From the NCBI GenBank assembly GCA_902790375.1, contig CADARY010000014.1:82046-146045 (forward strand): a stretch of 64,000 bases of DNA, written 5' to 3'. How positions within the stretch are numbered: position 1 is the first letter of the stretch; each line of letters begins with the position of its first letter. The notes beneath the pieces are model-generated. The model did no database searches and was not told the DNA's origin. It worked only from the letters and a program-made list of their open reading frames with translations. Origin of the DNA: Oscillospiraceae bacterium. GTDB lineage: Bacteria; Bacillota; Clostridia; Oscillospirales; Oscillospiraceae. The position numbers were made by a program, and so were the translations under genes. This document shows, piece after piece, positions 36,915-45,069 of this stretch.

Positions 36915-38407
36915 ATACCAGGATAAAACAGAGGAAACCCTTTGCGCGCTTCTTTCGGAACCACTGGCTGATGGGCTTGATCATTCTTCAGCCCATTCTC
37001 GATATCCTTGCCTTCTGGACAAAAAGTCCCGACGGGACCTTTGCCGGATATATCAGGCTTTTGATCATGCTTGCTTTTCCGATCACGCTGCTGATCGTCC
37101 TGCCTGAGAAGAAGGATAAAGGCCGCCTGGCGCTTGGCCTGTGCGCCATCGGCGTCATATGCCTTCTTCACATCGCCAATGTCTGTCGGATCGGGGCGGC
37201 GGATCTTCGCTATGAGATCTCCTATACCGCCAAGGTGGCGCACATGCCGGTGCTCGCATTGTGCTTCGTGTTTTCGATCCGGGATGCGCAGACCAGAAAC
37301 CAGGCGTATTGGGGGCTGTTCTTTGCGGCAGGGATTACAGCCCTGGCACTGCTGCTTTCAATCGTAACAGGCACAGCCAACATCACTTACGGCGAAGGCC
37401 TCGGCGTGAGCGGATGGGTCATTGACGACAACCGAACGGCCAACAGCACGATTCTCGTGGTGCTGTCCGCCTTTGCGGTGTTTTGCGCTGTGAAATCCGA
37501 CAAGAGGATTGTCAATCTTCTTGTCCCGGCAGTGTGCGCCCTGTGCCTGATCATAAACGGCACCATGACCTGCTATCTGTCTGTCTTTCTGATCCTTCTG
37601 GGGTTCGCGGTCTTTCTCCCGCTGGAGCATCTGGTGCGAGGCTGCTCGCTCAATCGCTTCGCCGTGCTCGTACTGGTCGTCGTATCGCTTCTGGCAGCGG
37701 CGGCTTATCCGCTCACGCCCAAGTACAAAATCCGGCAGGAGCAGAACGCTTTCATGGAAAAAACAGAGGGCGAGTTTGTAGAGGATGCGGACAAATGGGG
37801 CTTTGATCCGAACGCGCTTACCAAAGAACAGATCCTGAACGACGCTGAAATCCACCGCATGTATGAGGATTACTACTGGAAATGTCTCTGGATTCTGTCG
37901 CCGGGCATGTTTGAGATGTACGATATTGACGAAATCATGGCAAAATACGGTTTTACAACCGATGCCGCGATCCTGCTCAATACCCGGAATCTGAAGAGAG
38001 CGTTTGTCTCCCTCATGTGGGACCACAGCGACACGCTGACGAAGCTCTTCGGGATCGATATCTCGGCTGCCTGGAATTACGGGGGCGTGGATCTTGAAAA
38101 CGACTGGCCGGCAATCTTCTACTATTTCGGGTATGTGGGCTTTGCGGCCTATGTCCTGTTTGTCCTGTATTTTGTGTACATGATGCTGCGCCGCCTTCTG
38201 CGCGATTTTAAGAACAGCTTTACGGCTGACAATTATATTCTGTTTGTCACGCTTGTGCTTCTGATCGGCATTGCGCAGTATTCCGGCGCCGTGCTCAGAA
38301 GGCCGAACGTATCCTTCTATTTTGCGCTGATCCTGGGCCTGATCTATTACCAGTCGGCAGTCCTGCCTCTGGGCCGCGCCAGTACCTGGAGGGGGGAGTG
38401 GATATGA
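36911..38407 (+). CDS. O-antigen ligase / Wzy-like polymerase family membrane protein
   Basis: A 498-residue polytopic membrane protein with about ten to twelve helices and a large extracytoplasmic loop (about residues 275-390). That loop size and place are typical of O-antigen ligase (WaaL) and polymerase (Wzy) proteins. TCYLSVFLILLGFAVFLP and a GIAQYSGAVLRRPNVSF stretch near the end are seen. In a Gram-positive type organism it would polymerise a capsule or wall glycan, or transfer it to a carrier. Start and stop both overlap the neighbouring genes as ATGA. Confidence 0.75.
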   Translation: MNTRIKQRKPFARFFRNHWLMGLIILQPILDILAFWTKSPDGTFAGYIRLLIMLAFPITLLIVLPEKKDKGRLALGLCAIGVICLLHIANVCRIGAADLRYEISYTAKVAHMPVLALCFVFSIRDAQTRNQAYWGLFFAAGITALALLLSIVTGTANITYGEGLGVSGWVIDDNRTANSTILVVLSAFAVFCAVKSDKRIVNLLVPAVCALCLIINGTMTCYLSVFLILLGFAVFLPLEHLVRGCSLNRFAVLVLVVVSLLAAAAYPLTPKYKIRQEQNAFMEKTEGEFVEDADKWGFDPNALTKEQILNDAEIHRMYEDYYWKCLWILSPGMFEMYDIDEIMAKYGFTTDAAILLNTRNLKRAFVSLMWDHSDTLTKLFGIDISAAWNYGGVDLENDWPAIFYYFGYVGFAAYVLFVLYFVYMMLRRLLRDFKNSFTADNYILFVTLVLLIGIAQYSGAVLRRPNVSFYFALILGLIYYQSAVLPLGRASTWRGEWI

Positions 38408-39339
38408 GGCTCAGCGTTATTGTGCCGGTCTATAATGTGGAGGCCTATCTTGCCGAGTGTGTCGACTCTCTTCTTGCGCAGGAGATTGAGGACATGGAGA
38501 TTTTTCTGGTGGATGACGGCTCCAAAGACCGCTCCGGTGAAATCGCCGATCGCTACGCCGCGGAAAAACCCGGGATCATTCGCTGCCTGCACACGGAAAA
38601 CGGCGGTCAGGGGCGCGCGCGCAATCTCGCGCTTCCGCTTGCAAAAGGAGACTATGTGGGCTTTGTGGACAGCGACGACTGGGTCAGGCCGGACATGTAT
38701 AAAAAACTCCTGGCTTGCGCGGATGAGACGGGCGCGGACATAGTTGTGTGCGATTTTCTCGAGCGCTTCAGCGACGGGACCGAGCGCCTGCTCCCCGCGA
38801 ATTTCCAGGAGCATCCGCTCAGCGCCGCAGGCTCCTCCTGCAACAAGATCTTTCGAAGGACGCTGATCGGGGATCTCCGCTTCCCCGAGGGGCTGTGGTA
38901 TGAGGATTTTTATTTTTCGGCGATGATGCTTCTGCGCTCAGGCAGAACCGAATACCTGCACGAGCCGCTTTACATCTATCGGCGCGGGCAGGAATCCACC
39001 ATGCATAACAACAACGCGGCAAAAAATCTCGATATGCTCAAAATCATGGATCTGCTGGAGCCTGAAATGATTGCCATGAACCGGCGGGAGGATTTTTCCT
39101 TTTTTGTCATCAATCATGTGGTGCTCGATACGATCAGCCGCCTTGCGCAGCAGACAGCGGCTGACCGGCAGGCGGTGATCCGGGCTTTTCGGGAATATGC
39201 CCACAAAAAAATCCCGCGGCTGTCCCGATGTGAAAGCTATCGAGCCGAGACGCGAAACCGGAAGATCATCATGTTTCTCAATTATCATGGCCTGGAAGGG
39301 CTCGGGCAGCTGCTGCTCAACATCAAAAGAAAAGTATAG
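38404..39339 (+). CDS. GT2 family glycosyltransferase
   Basis: A 311-residue GT-A enzyme. It begins MRLSVIVPVYNVEAYLAECVDSL, followed by the nucleotide-binding VDDGSKDRS, and then the DSDDW (DxD) metal-binding motif near residue 92. The catalytic region includes WYEDFYF near 160. It probably adds a sugar to an undecaprenol-linked glycan. A bidirectional terminator after the stop ends this plus-strand run. Confidence 0.9.
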   Translation: MRLSVIVPVYNVEAYLAECVDSLLAQEIEDMEIFLVDDGSKDRSGEIADRYAAEKPGIIRCLHTENGGQGRARNLALPLAKGDYVGFVDSDDWVRPDMYKKLLACADETGADIVVCDFLERFSDGTERLLPANFQEHPLSAAGSSCNKIFRRTLIGDLRFPEGLWYEDFYFSAMMLLRSGRTEYLHEPLYIYRRGQESTMHNNNAAKNLDMLKIMDLLEPEMIAMNRREDFSFFVINHVVLDTISRLAQQTAADRQAVIRAFREYAHKKIPRLSRCESYRAETRNRKIIMFLNYHGLEGLGQLLLNIKRKV

Positions 39340-39372
39340 GCTACGGGGATTTTGACCCGTATCCTATACTTT
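39331..39372. terminator. bidirectional terminator between convergent GT2 genes
   Basis: AAAGTATAGG (39331-39340) pairs with CCTATACTTT (39363-39372), with an inner ACGGG/CCCGT pair. A-rich on one side and T-rich on the other, it overlaps the end of both coding regions. Confidence 0.8.
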
Positions 39373-40359
39373 CTTGTCTTTCATGAGATTGTTGAGCTTC
39401 ATGAGGATATGCACCGAAAGCCGCATACGACGCATCAGCAGCCAGGTGAGAAGCCTGTGCTTGAAGGGGAGGGCGCGCACATAGCGGTTATTCCGCCAAT
39501 CCGGGGCTCTCCGCAGAAAATCGCAAAGCAGCGTTTCCTGCACGTCGCTTCTCCAGTCAACGAGGTTTACGCGCACCGAACCGGTGAGAAATTCGTTGTG
39601 AAAAGCCAGATAGACGAGAACCTCCCGCAGCTCCTCCCAACGCTTGTGGGAGCGGTAAAAATCCCAAAGGTCATCCACTGCCGGAATGATTTCGAGGTTT
39701 CGGCGCACACGGCTGGTGTTGGTGACGGAATCTGGCCGCTGCAGGTAAAAATGCCATGCGCGGGGAATATAACGGATCCGGTCCGTAAACTGATAGAGCT
39801 TGCGGATGGTGCGCATGTCTTCATACCAGACGCGTATCGGAAAACGGACGCCGCTTTGCAGGAAGAGGCTGCGGCGGAAGACCTTGTTTCCGATGTCGGG
39901 ATACTGCAAAAGGAGCTCCGGATAATCGGAGAGGCCAAGAGCGCTGGTCGACCTGCCGCAGCCGGGTATACGCTCGATGGCCTTGCCGTCCACGTTCACG
40001 GTTGTAGAGTCAAAAATCAGGATATCCAGCGTTTCATCCAGAACGGCTGTCATGCCGTGAAGAGCGTCAGGCGCAAGATAATCATCGCTGTCAATAAAAT
40101 ACAGGAACTCTCCGCCGGCGCGTTCGATTCCGATATTCCGCGCGTTGCCCTGTCCGAGGTTCTCCGTTGTGATGACCGTGATGAGCCCCGGATATCTGTC
40201 CTGATATTGCTCGGCGACGGAAAGAGAGCCGTCTGTCGAGCCGTCGTTGATCAGGATGATCTCATAATCCCGGACTGCGGGGTCAAGCAGAGAATCAAGG
40301 CATTTCGAAAGATACTTTTCTACATTGTAAACAGGAATAATGATACTGAGCTTCAGCAT
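39364..40359 (-). CDS. GT2 family glycosyltransferase (paralogue A)
   Basis: A 331-residue GT-A enzyme: LSIIIPVYNVEKYLSKCLDSLL at the start, INDGSTDGS, and FIDSDDYL containing the DxD motif near residue 93. RVWYEDMRTI lies near 180. It is closely related in sequence to the next gene and less so to the 38.4 kb gene. CAGGAGG precedes the ATG at 40359. It is second in a two-gene minus-strand unit, 13 bases after paralogue B. Confidence 0.9.
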   Translation of the reverse strand: MLKLSIIIPVYNVEKYLSKCLDSLLDPAVRDYEIILINDGSTDGSLSVAEQYQDRYPGLITVITTENLGQGNARNIGIERAGGEFLYFIDSDDYLAPDALHGMTAVLDETLDILIFDSTTVNVDGKAIERIPGCGRSTSALGLSDYPELLLQYPDIGNKVFRRSLFLQSGVRFPIRVWYEDMRTIRKLYQFTDRIRYIPRAWHFYLQRPDSVTNTSRVRRNLEIIPAVDDLWDFYRSHKRWEELREVLVYLAFHNEFLTGSVRVNLVDWRSDVQETLLCDFLRRAPDWRNNRYVRALPFKHRLLTWLLMRRMRLSVHILMKLNNLMKDKKV

Positions 40360-40371
40360 AGGAACCTCCTG

Positions 40372-41349
40372 TCAGGTGAGCGCCGCCTTGAGCTTCATCA
40401 GTCCTGCGGCGCTGCGATAGTGCCCGCGCATCAGAAGCGCCGTCAGCACCCGGTGCTTAAGCGGCATTGCGCGCACGTAAGGGTTTTCGGCATAGTCGGG
40501 GAAGCGCGCAAGGAGCGCCTCACGCAGCCTCGGCAGCAGAGGGCTTGCCGGATCTGCGGTACAGATACGCATGGAGCCCGCCAAAAAAACATTGTAAAAC
40601 ACCACATATTCAAGCTGGCTTTTGTATCTATCGAACTGTCCTTCCGCCCGGTAATACCCGGTCAGATCGTCAGCCGCGTCGATGATCTCCAGATTTCGTG
40701 CAAGATTTGCACTCTTGGTGATGGAGCCCGGGCGGGTCAGATAGCAGTACCAGGCTTTTCCCGTGGCCCAGATCCTGTCCGTACAGAGGTAGAGCTTCGG
40801 CATCGTGCGCAGATCCTCATACCACACCCGACCCGGAAAACGGATGCCGTTTTCCATGAAGAGGGTACGCCGGCAGACTTTGTTGCAGCCTGAAGGATAT
40901 TCCATCAGAAGCTCGGGATAGGACGCAAGATTGACAAGACCGGTCTTCGCGCAGCCGGGAAGCCGCTCGATCACCGAGCCGTCCGGCCGAACGGACAGGA
41001 AATCGAAGAGAATCATATCCCGCTGCGGCGTAAGCTCCGCCATCATCTCCGGCAGGGCGCCTTCACAAAGGCGGTCGTCGCTGTCGAGGAAGAACAGAAA
41101 CTCGCCGCGGGCATTCTCAAGCCCGATGTTGCGCGCAGCACCCAAGCCTCCGTTTTCTGTGGCGATCAGGCGGATGCGCTCAGGATATCGCCCGGCGTAT
41201 TCTGCCGCTATGAGACCGGAATCGTCCGTTGAACCGTCGTTGACAAGGATGATTTCATAATCCTGCAGCTCCGGGACGATGACCGAATCGAGACAGGCCC
41301 TGAGATAATCCCGCGTATTATAGATGGGAATGACAATGCTCAGCTTCAA
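40372..41349 (-). CDS. GT2 family glycosyltransferase (paralogue B), TTG start
   Basis: A 325-residue GT-A enzyme starting LKLSIVIPIYNTRDYLRACLDS, with VNDGSTDDS and FLDSDDRL (DxD). RVWYEDLRTM matches paralogue A's RVWYEDMRTI, so the two probably arose by tandem duplication. The start is taken as the TTG at 41349 because AGAGGTGG lies six bases upstream and because this aligns with the N terminus of paralogue A. ATG codons farther upstream (for example 41376) have no ribosome binding site. Confidence 0.87.
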   Translation of the reverse strand: MKLSIVIPIYNTRDYLRACLDSVIVPELQDYEIILVNDGSTDDSGLIAAEYAGRYPERIRLIATENGGLGAARNIGLENARGEFLFFLDSDDRLCEGALPEMMAELTPQRDMILFDFLSVRPDGSVIERLPGCAKTGLVNLASYPELLMEYPSGCNKVCRRTLFMENGIRFPGRVWYEDLRTMPKLYLCTDRIWATGKAWYCYLTRPGSITKSANLARNLEIIDAADDLTGYYRAEGQFDRYKSQLEYVVFYNVFLAGSMRICTADPASPLLPRLREALLARFPDYAENPYVRAMPLKHRVLTALLMRGHYRSAAGLMKLKAALT

Positions 41350-41427
41350 GCAGACCACCTCTTTTTCACCCGCCATGATAACACAGCGCGCCTGCGGTTT
41401 GCAAGATACGGGCGGCACAGAAAACAG

Positions 41428-41456
41428 TTGCGGTGCAGATCTTTTTGATGTATAAT
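41428..41456 (+). promoter_or_regulatory. promoter of lepB operon
   Basis: TTGCGG (41428-41433), 17-base spacer, TATAAT (41451-41456), 31 bases before the signal peptidase start. Confidence 0.65.
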
Positions 41457-41486
41457 GCTTTGACTATATATAAGGTGGTAGTAGCA

Positions 41487-42062
41487 ATGGCTAACGAAAC
41501 AAAAAAACAAGTTGCCGGGAAAGCGCCTGATCCTCACGCAGGCTGCAAAGATGTCTATGATTGGATTCGGGCTCTGATTTTTGCCCTGATAGTGGTAGCG
41601 CTGTTATGCTCCTTTGTTTTCCACGTGATCGACGTTGTCGGCTCCTCCATGGTTCCGACGCTGCATAACGGCGACAAGATGCTTGTCTCCGGCCTGTTCT
41701 ACAAGCCGAAGGCGGGAGACGTGGTCGTATTCAAGAAGGCGGAATATGATCCGGACCGCGCCCTTGTCAAACGCGTGATCGCCACGGAGGGCCAGGAAAT
41801 CAACATGGACTTTGCAAACGGTATCGTCTATATTGACGGCGAGCCGCTGGCAGAAGACTATATCAACGATCTGACCTATAACAAGCTTGACTTTATCGGT
41901 CCCAAGACCGTACCGGAAGGCTGCGTCTTTGTGATGGGCGACAACCGCAACGCCTCCGTTGACAGCCGCAAGGCCGAAATCGGCATGCTCGATTCACGGC
42001 TGATCATCGGCAGGGCGTATTGTGTGATCTACCCGCTGTCTGTGGTCAGAGCGATCAAATGA
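41487..42062 (+). CDS. lepB: Signal peptidase I
   Basis: A 191-residue type I signal peptidase with one N-terminal membrane helix (about 28-47). The catalytic Ser lies in GSSMVPTL (Ser54) and the general base Lys in RALVKRVIA (Lys95). The conserved GDNRNASVDSR box E is near residue 155. It cuts signal peptides of secreted proteins outside the cytoplasmic membrane. AAGGTGG precedes the ATG at 41487. In Firmicutes it usually follows rplS, from which it is separated here by the glycan island. Confidence 0.95.
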   Translation: MANETKKQVAGKAPDPHAGCKDVYDWIRALIFALIVVALLCSFVFHVIDVVGSSMVPTLHNGDKMLVSGLFYKPKAGDVVVFKKAEYDPDRALVKRVIATEGQEINMDFANGIVYIDGEPLAEDYINDLTYNKLDFIGPKTVPEGCVFVMGDNRNASVDSRKAEIGMLDSRLIIGRAYCVIYPLSVVRAIK

Positions 42063-42079
42063 CGAACGGAATGGAAAAA

Positions 42080-42952
42080 ATGAACATCCAGTGGTTTCCG
42101 GGACATATGACCCGGGCCCAGCGGATGATCGAAGAAAACCTCAAGCTCGTGGACGCGGTGTGTGAAATCCTGGATGCCCGCATCCCGGCGTCCAGCCGCA
42201 ACCCGGATATCGACCGTCTGGCTGCCGGAAAGCCGCGCCTTGTCATTCTCAACCGCAGCGATCTGGCAGACCCGGAGGCCACAGCCCGCTGGCGCCAGTG
42301 GTTTCAGGGGCAGGGGATCTCCATTCTGGAGACGGACGCCCGGACAGGCCGCGGCGTCAGCGGTTTTGTAAACGCTGTGCGCGCGCTCCTTTATGACAAG
42401 CTTAAAGACTATGAGGCCAAGGGCCAGGCGGGGCGGCCGCTGCGGGTGATGATCCTCGGCATTCCCAATGTCGGAAAGTCTACCTTTATCAATAAGGTCG
42501 CCGGCAGAAAGGCTGCCATTGCAGGCGATAAGCCCGGCGTTACCCGCGGCAGACAGTGGATCAGCATTGACGCCGGTCTGGATCTGCTCGATACCCCCGG
42601 CATTCTCTGGCCGAAATTTGACAGCCAGGAGGTGGGGGAGCTGCTGGCCATCACCAACGCCATCAAGGCAGATGTGCTGGACAAGGAGACCCTGGGCGCA
42701 AACTTCATGCTCCGGCTCCGGGACAACTATCCCGACGCTCTGCGCGAGCGGTACAGGATCGAACCGGACGCGGAGCTCAACGGATATGAGCTTCTGGAGC
42801 AGGCCGCCAAAAAGCGCGGATTTCTCCTTTCAAAGGGCGAGTACGATATTGAACGTATGGCCAATACCTTGCTCAAGGAATACCATGAGGGCAAGCTTGG
42901 CAGACTGACGCTGGAGATGCCGGATGACAGAGCTTTGGACGCTGGAAAATGA
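42080..42952 (+). CDS. rbgA: Ribosome biogenesis GTPase YlqF
   Basis: A 290-residue circularly permuted GTPase needed for late 50S assembly. NRSD (G4) comes first, then GIPNVGKST (G1) and DTPG (G3). The family-typical N terminus NIQWFPGHM supports the ATG at 42080; in-frame ATGs at 42059 (overlapping the lepB stop) and 42071 are possible. LLDTPGILWPKF closely matches the Bacillus protein. Its 3' end overlaps rnhB by 29 bases. Confidence 0.95.
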   Translation: MNIQWFPGHMTRAQRMIEENLKLVDAVCEILDARIPASSRNPDIDRLAAGKPRLVILNRSDLADPEATARWRQWFQGQGISILETDARTGRGVSGFVNAVRALLYDKLKDYEAKGQAGRPLRVMILGIPNVGKSTFINKVAGRKAAIAGDKPGVTRGRQWISIDAGLDLLDTPGILWPKFDSQEVGELLAITNAIKADVLDKETLGANFMLRLRDNYPDALRERYRIEPDAELNGYELLEQAAKKRGFLLSKGEYDIERMANTLLKEYHEGKLGRLTLEMPDDRALDAGK

Positions 42953-43526
42953 GATATATGACGAGGGATTCCGGCTTCTCTGCGGCGTGGATGAGGCTGG
43001 CCGCGGCCCCCTTGCGGGCCCTGTCTGCGCGGCAGCGGTAATCCTGCCGCGCGGCCTTAAACTGGAGGGGCTGAACGACTCCAAGAAGCTCACCGAGAAA
43101 AAGCGCGAGGCGCTGTTTGACCCGATCTGTGCACAGGCGATCAGCTGCGGGATCGCGTTTGCAAGCGTGGAGGAGATTGAGGAGCTGAACATTCTCAACG
43201 CCACCTATCTCGCCATGAATCGCGCCATCGCAAAGCTGAATCCCGCGCCGGAGCTTGCGCTCATTGACGGCAATCGCAGCACCGGCATCACGATGAAAAA
43301 CCGCTGTGTTGTGAAGGGGGACGCCAAATGCGCCGATATCGCGGCGGCCTCTGTTCTGGCCAAGGTCAGCCGTGACCGATATATGCTGGAGATGGCACAG
43401 CGCTATCCGGAATATCATTTTGAGCAGCACAAGGGATACGGCACAAAGCTTCATTATGCGGCGATCCGGAAATACGGTCCATCCCCGATCCACCGGATGA
43501 GCTTTCTGAAGAATCTGCACGGATGA
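42924..43526 (+). CDS. rnhB: Ribonuclease HII
   Basis: A 200-residue RNase HII that removes RNA primers and single ribonucleotides from DNA. The catalytic DEAGRG lies at about 23-28, the acidic residue in LIDGNR near 115 and the DIAAASVLAKVSRD segment near 140. The ATG at 42924 has CTGGAGATGCC upstream and lies inside rbgA; the stop overlaps yraN by four bases. rbgA-rnhB-yraN is a standard Firmicutes cluster. Confidence 0.96.
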   Translation: MTELWTLENEIYDEGFRLLCGVDEAGRGPLAGPVCAAAVILPRGLKLEGLNDSKKLTEKKREALFDPICAQAISCGIAFASVEEIEELNILNATYLAMNRAIAKLNPAPELALIDGNRSTGITMKNRCVVKGDAKCADIAAASVLAKVSRDRYMLEMAQRYPEYHFEQHKGYGTKLHYAAIRKYGPSPIHRMSFLKNLHG

Positions 43527-43891
43527 ACGAGAAAAAAGACCTTGGCGTCTGGGGGGAGGATCGGGCTGTCCGTTATCTTCGCCTTCGCGGATATCGGGTG
43601 CTTGAACGGAATTTCCGCTGCCGCCAGGGAGAGATAGACATCATCGCCCGCAAAGGCGGCTTCATCGTGTTCGTTGAAGTAAAGCTGCGTAAAAATGCGG
43701 ATCATGGCGAGGCGCGCGAGTTTGTCACCTATGCAAAGCAGCGCCGTGTCATCTGCGCGGCAGAGTACTGGCTTGTGAAAAACAGCTGTGAGCTGCAGCC
43801 GCGCTTTGACGTGATGGAGATCTACGCGCCGGCGGGAACGGGGACGCTTCGTCCCACGATCCGGCATCTGGAGAACGCCTTTTCCTATTAA
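43523..43891 (+). CDS. YraN family (UPF0102) putative endonuclease
   Basis: A 122-residue protein of the restriction-endonuclease-like fold. GVWGEDRAVRYLRLRGYRVLERNFR, then GEIDIIARKGGFIVFVEVK with the E-D-ExK nuclease core, then KQRRV. Family function is not established; it is often linked to DNA uptake or repair. It is ATGA-coupled to rnhB. Repeat copy 3 starts at its stop codon. Confidence 0.93.
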   Translation: MNEKKDLGVWGEDRAVRYLRLRGYRVLERNFRCRQGEIDIIARKGGFIVFVEVKLRKNADHGEAREFVTYAKQRRVICAAEYWLVKNSCELQPRFDVMEIYAPAGTGTLRPTIRHLENAFSY

Positions 43892-43995
43892 GGCAACACC
43901 GCACAATCCGCCTTCGGCATCTCCTGGAAAATTTGTGCCCTGATTTCGTCACTTTTTCTTGAGGTACACAAAGTACATCTGCGACGGTATTGCCT
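43891..43995 (-). repeat. MITE-like repeat, copy 3 of 3 (inverted, internally deleted)
   Basis: A 105-base element in the opposite orientation to copies 1 and 2. Its left end AGGCAACACCGCACAATCCG matches the reverse complement of copy 2's right end, and it shares the GTGACGAAATCAGGG block (inverted). It lacks about 50 internal bases present in copies 1 and 2 and ends GGTATTGCCT. The A of yraN's TAA is the first base of the element. Confidence 0.85.
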
Positions 43996-44040
43996 TAAAT
44001 TATATCCTATGTACCCTGCCCGGAGCGGGCAGGGGAAAAC

Positions 44041-44217
44041 TCAGCAGCTGCCGCGCGGGCAGAAGGTCGAGCAATAGGTCTCGCCCTTGGAGCTGGCATT
44101 TTCGTTCTGGACGCTGATGTGTTCCGCCACGCACCGGCAGTCGACCGTGTTGTATTTGCAGGCGATCACATCGCAGCCTACGCCGGGATTCGGCCCATGG
44201 GTTTTCTTTTCACTCAT
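44041..44217 (-). CDS. DUF1540 domain protein
   Basis: A 58-residue protein with seven Cys. GCDVIACKYNTVDCRCVAEHI is followed by YCSTFCPRGSC, the layout of DUF1540 domains, which are probably small metal-binding modules. The ATG at 44217 was chosen for its GGAGG eight bases upstream rather than the longer frame. It is divergent from the metallophosphoesterase gene with about 70 bases between. Function unknown. DUF1540 proteins are frequent in spore-formers. Confidence 0.82.
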   Translation of the reverse strand: MSEKKTHGPNPGVGCDVIACKYNTVDCRCVAEHISVQNENASSKGETYCSTFCPRGSC

Positions 44218-44287
44218 TTGCGTTGCCTCCATTGTTTTGGATTCAAGTCCAGTATCTGCATTTTGTTTGAGTTTATTCGGAGGAAAT

Positions 44288-44989
44288 ATGGCCCTGTACA
44301 CCATCGGAGATCTGCATCTGTCTCTTGCCAAAGAAAAGCCGATGGACATTTTTGGCGATTCCTGGCGAAAGCATGACGAGAAGCTGAAGGCTGCTTTTTC
44401 CCGTTTGACGGATGGGGATCTCACAGTGCTCTGCGGCGATTTGAGCTGGGGGATGAGTCTGGAGGAGACCGCCCCGGATTTTCATTTTGTGGACGCTTTG
44501 CCCGGAAAGAAAATCGTCCTCAAGGGAAACCATGACTATTGGTGGAATACGGCGGCAAAAATCAAGCGCTTTTTTGAGCAGGAGGGGATCAAAAGCATTG
44601 AGATCCTCCATAATAACGCCTACAGCTATGGAGAATACGCCCTGTGCGGAACACGGGGCTGGTTTTATGAGGAAGAAAAAGGCGGCGAGCATGACGCCAA
44701 AATCATGCGCCGGGAGATCATGCGGCTGGACGCTTCGCTCAAGGCAGCCGGGGACAGAAAAAAGCTGGTCTTCCTTCATTACCCGCCCATTTACGGGTCT
44801 TATCGCTGCGAGGAAATCCTGCAGCTTCTGAAGGAACACCGCGTGCCGCTGTGCTGTTACGGTCATATCCACGGCAAAGGCTGCGCCGGGGCCTTCAACG
44901 GCTGGCATGAGGGAACGCAGTTCAAGCTTGTTTCGGCGGATTTCGTCAATTTTACGCCTGTCAGATTACCGTTTTTTCAAGATGTTTAA
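44288..44989 (+). CDS. Metallophosphoesterase (calcineurin-like)
   Basis: A 233-residue phosphoesterase. The motifs in order are GDLHLS (8-13), LCGDLSWG near 50, KGNHDYWW near 80, FLHYPP near 160 and YGHIHGKG near 198: a complete calcineurin-like metal site. Substrate unknown; related Firmicutes proteins are annotated simply as metallophosphatases. The ATG at 44288 follows TTCGGAGG. Confidence 0.9.
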   Translation: MALYTIGDLHLSLAKEKPMDIFGDSWRKHDEKLKAAFSRLTDGDLTVLCGDLSWGMSLEETAPDFHFVDALPGKKIVLKGNHDYWWNTAAKIKRFFEQEGIKSIEILHNNAYSYGEYALCGTRGWFYEEEKGGEHDAKIMRREIMRLDASLKAAGDRKKLVFLHYPPIYGSYRCEEILQLLKEHRVPLCCYGHIHGKGCAGAFNGWHEGTQFKLVSADFVNFTPVRLPFFQDV

Positions 44990-44999
44990 GAATTAGCCA

Positions 45000-45028
45000 T
45001 TGATTTTAACGGAAATATCTGCTATCAT
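45000..45028 (+). promoter_or_regulatory. promoter of tig
   Basis: TTGATT (45000-45005), 17-base spacer, TATCAT (45023-45028), about 42 bases upstream of the start. Confidence 0.6.
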
Positions 45029-45069
45029 AGCACGGTGCGTGCAGACACATATAGAGGAGGAAATCAACC

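Noticed and set aside
39352-40893. 513-residue plus-strand open frame over the two GT2 paralogues
   Set aside because: The minus strand encodes two clear GT2 enzymes with ribosome binding sites; the plus frame has no recognisable domain.
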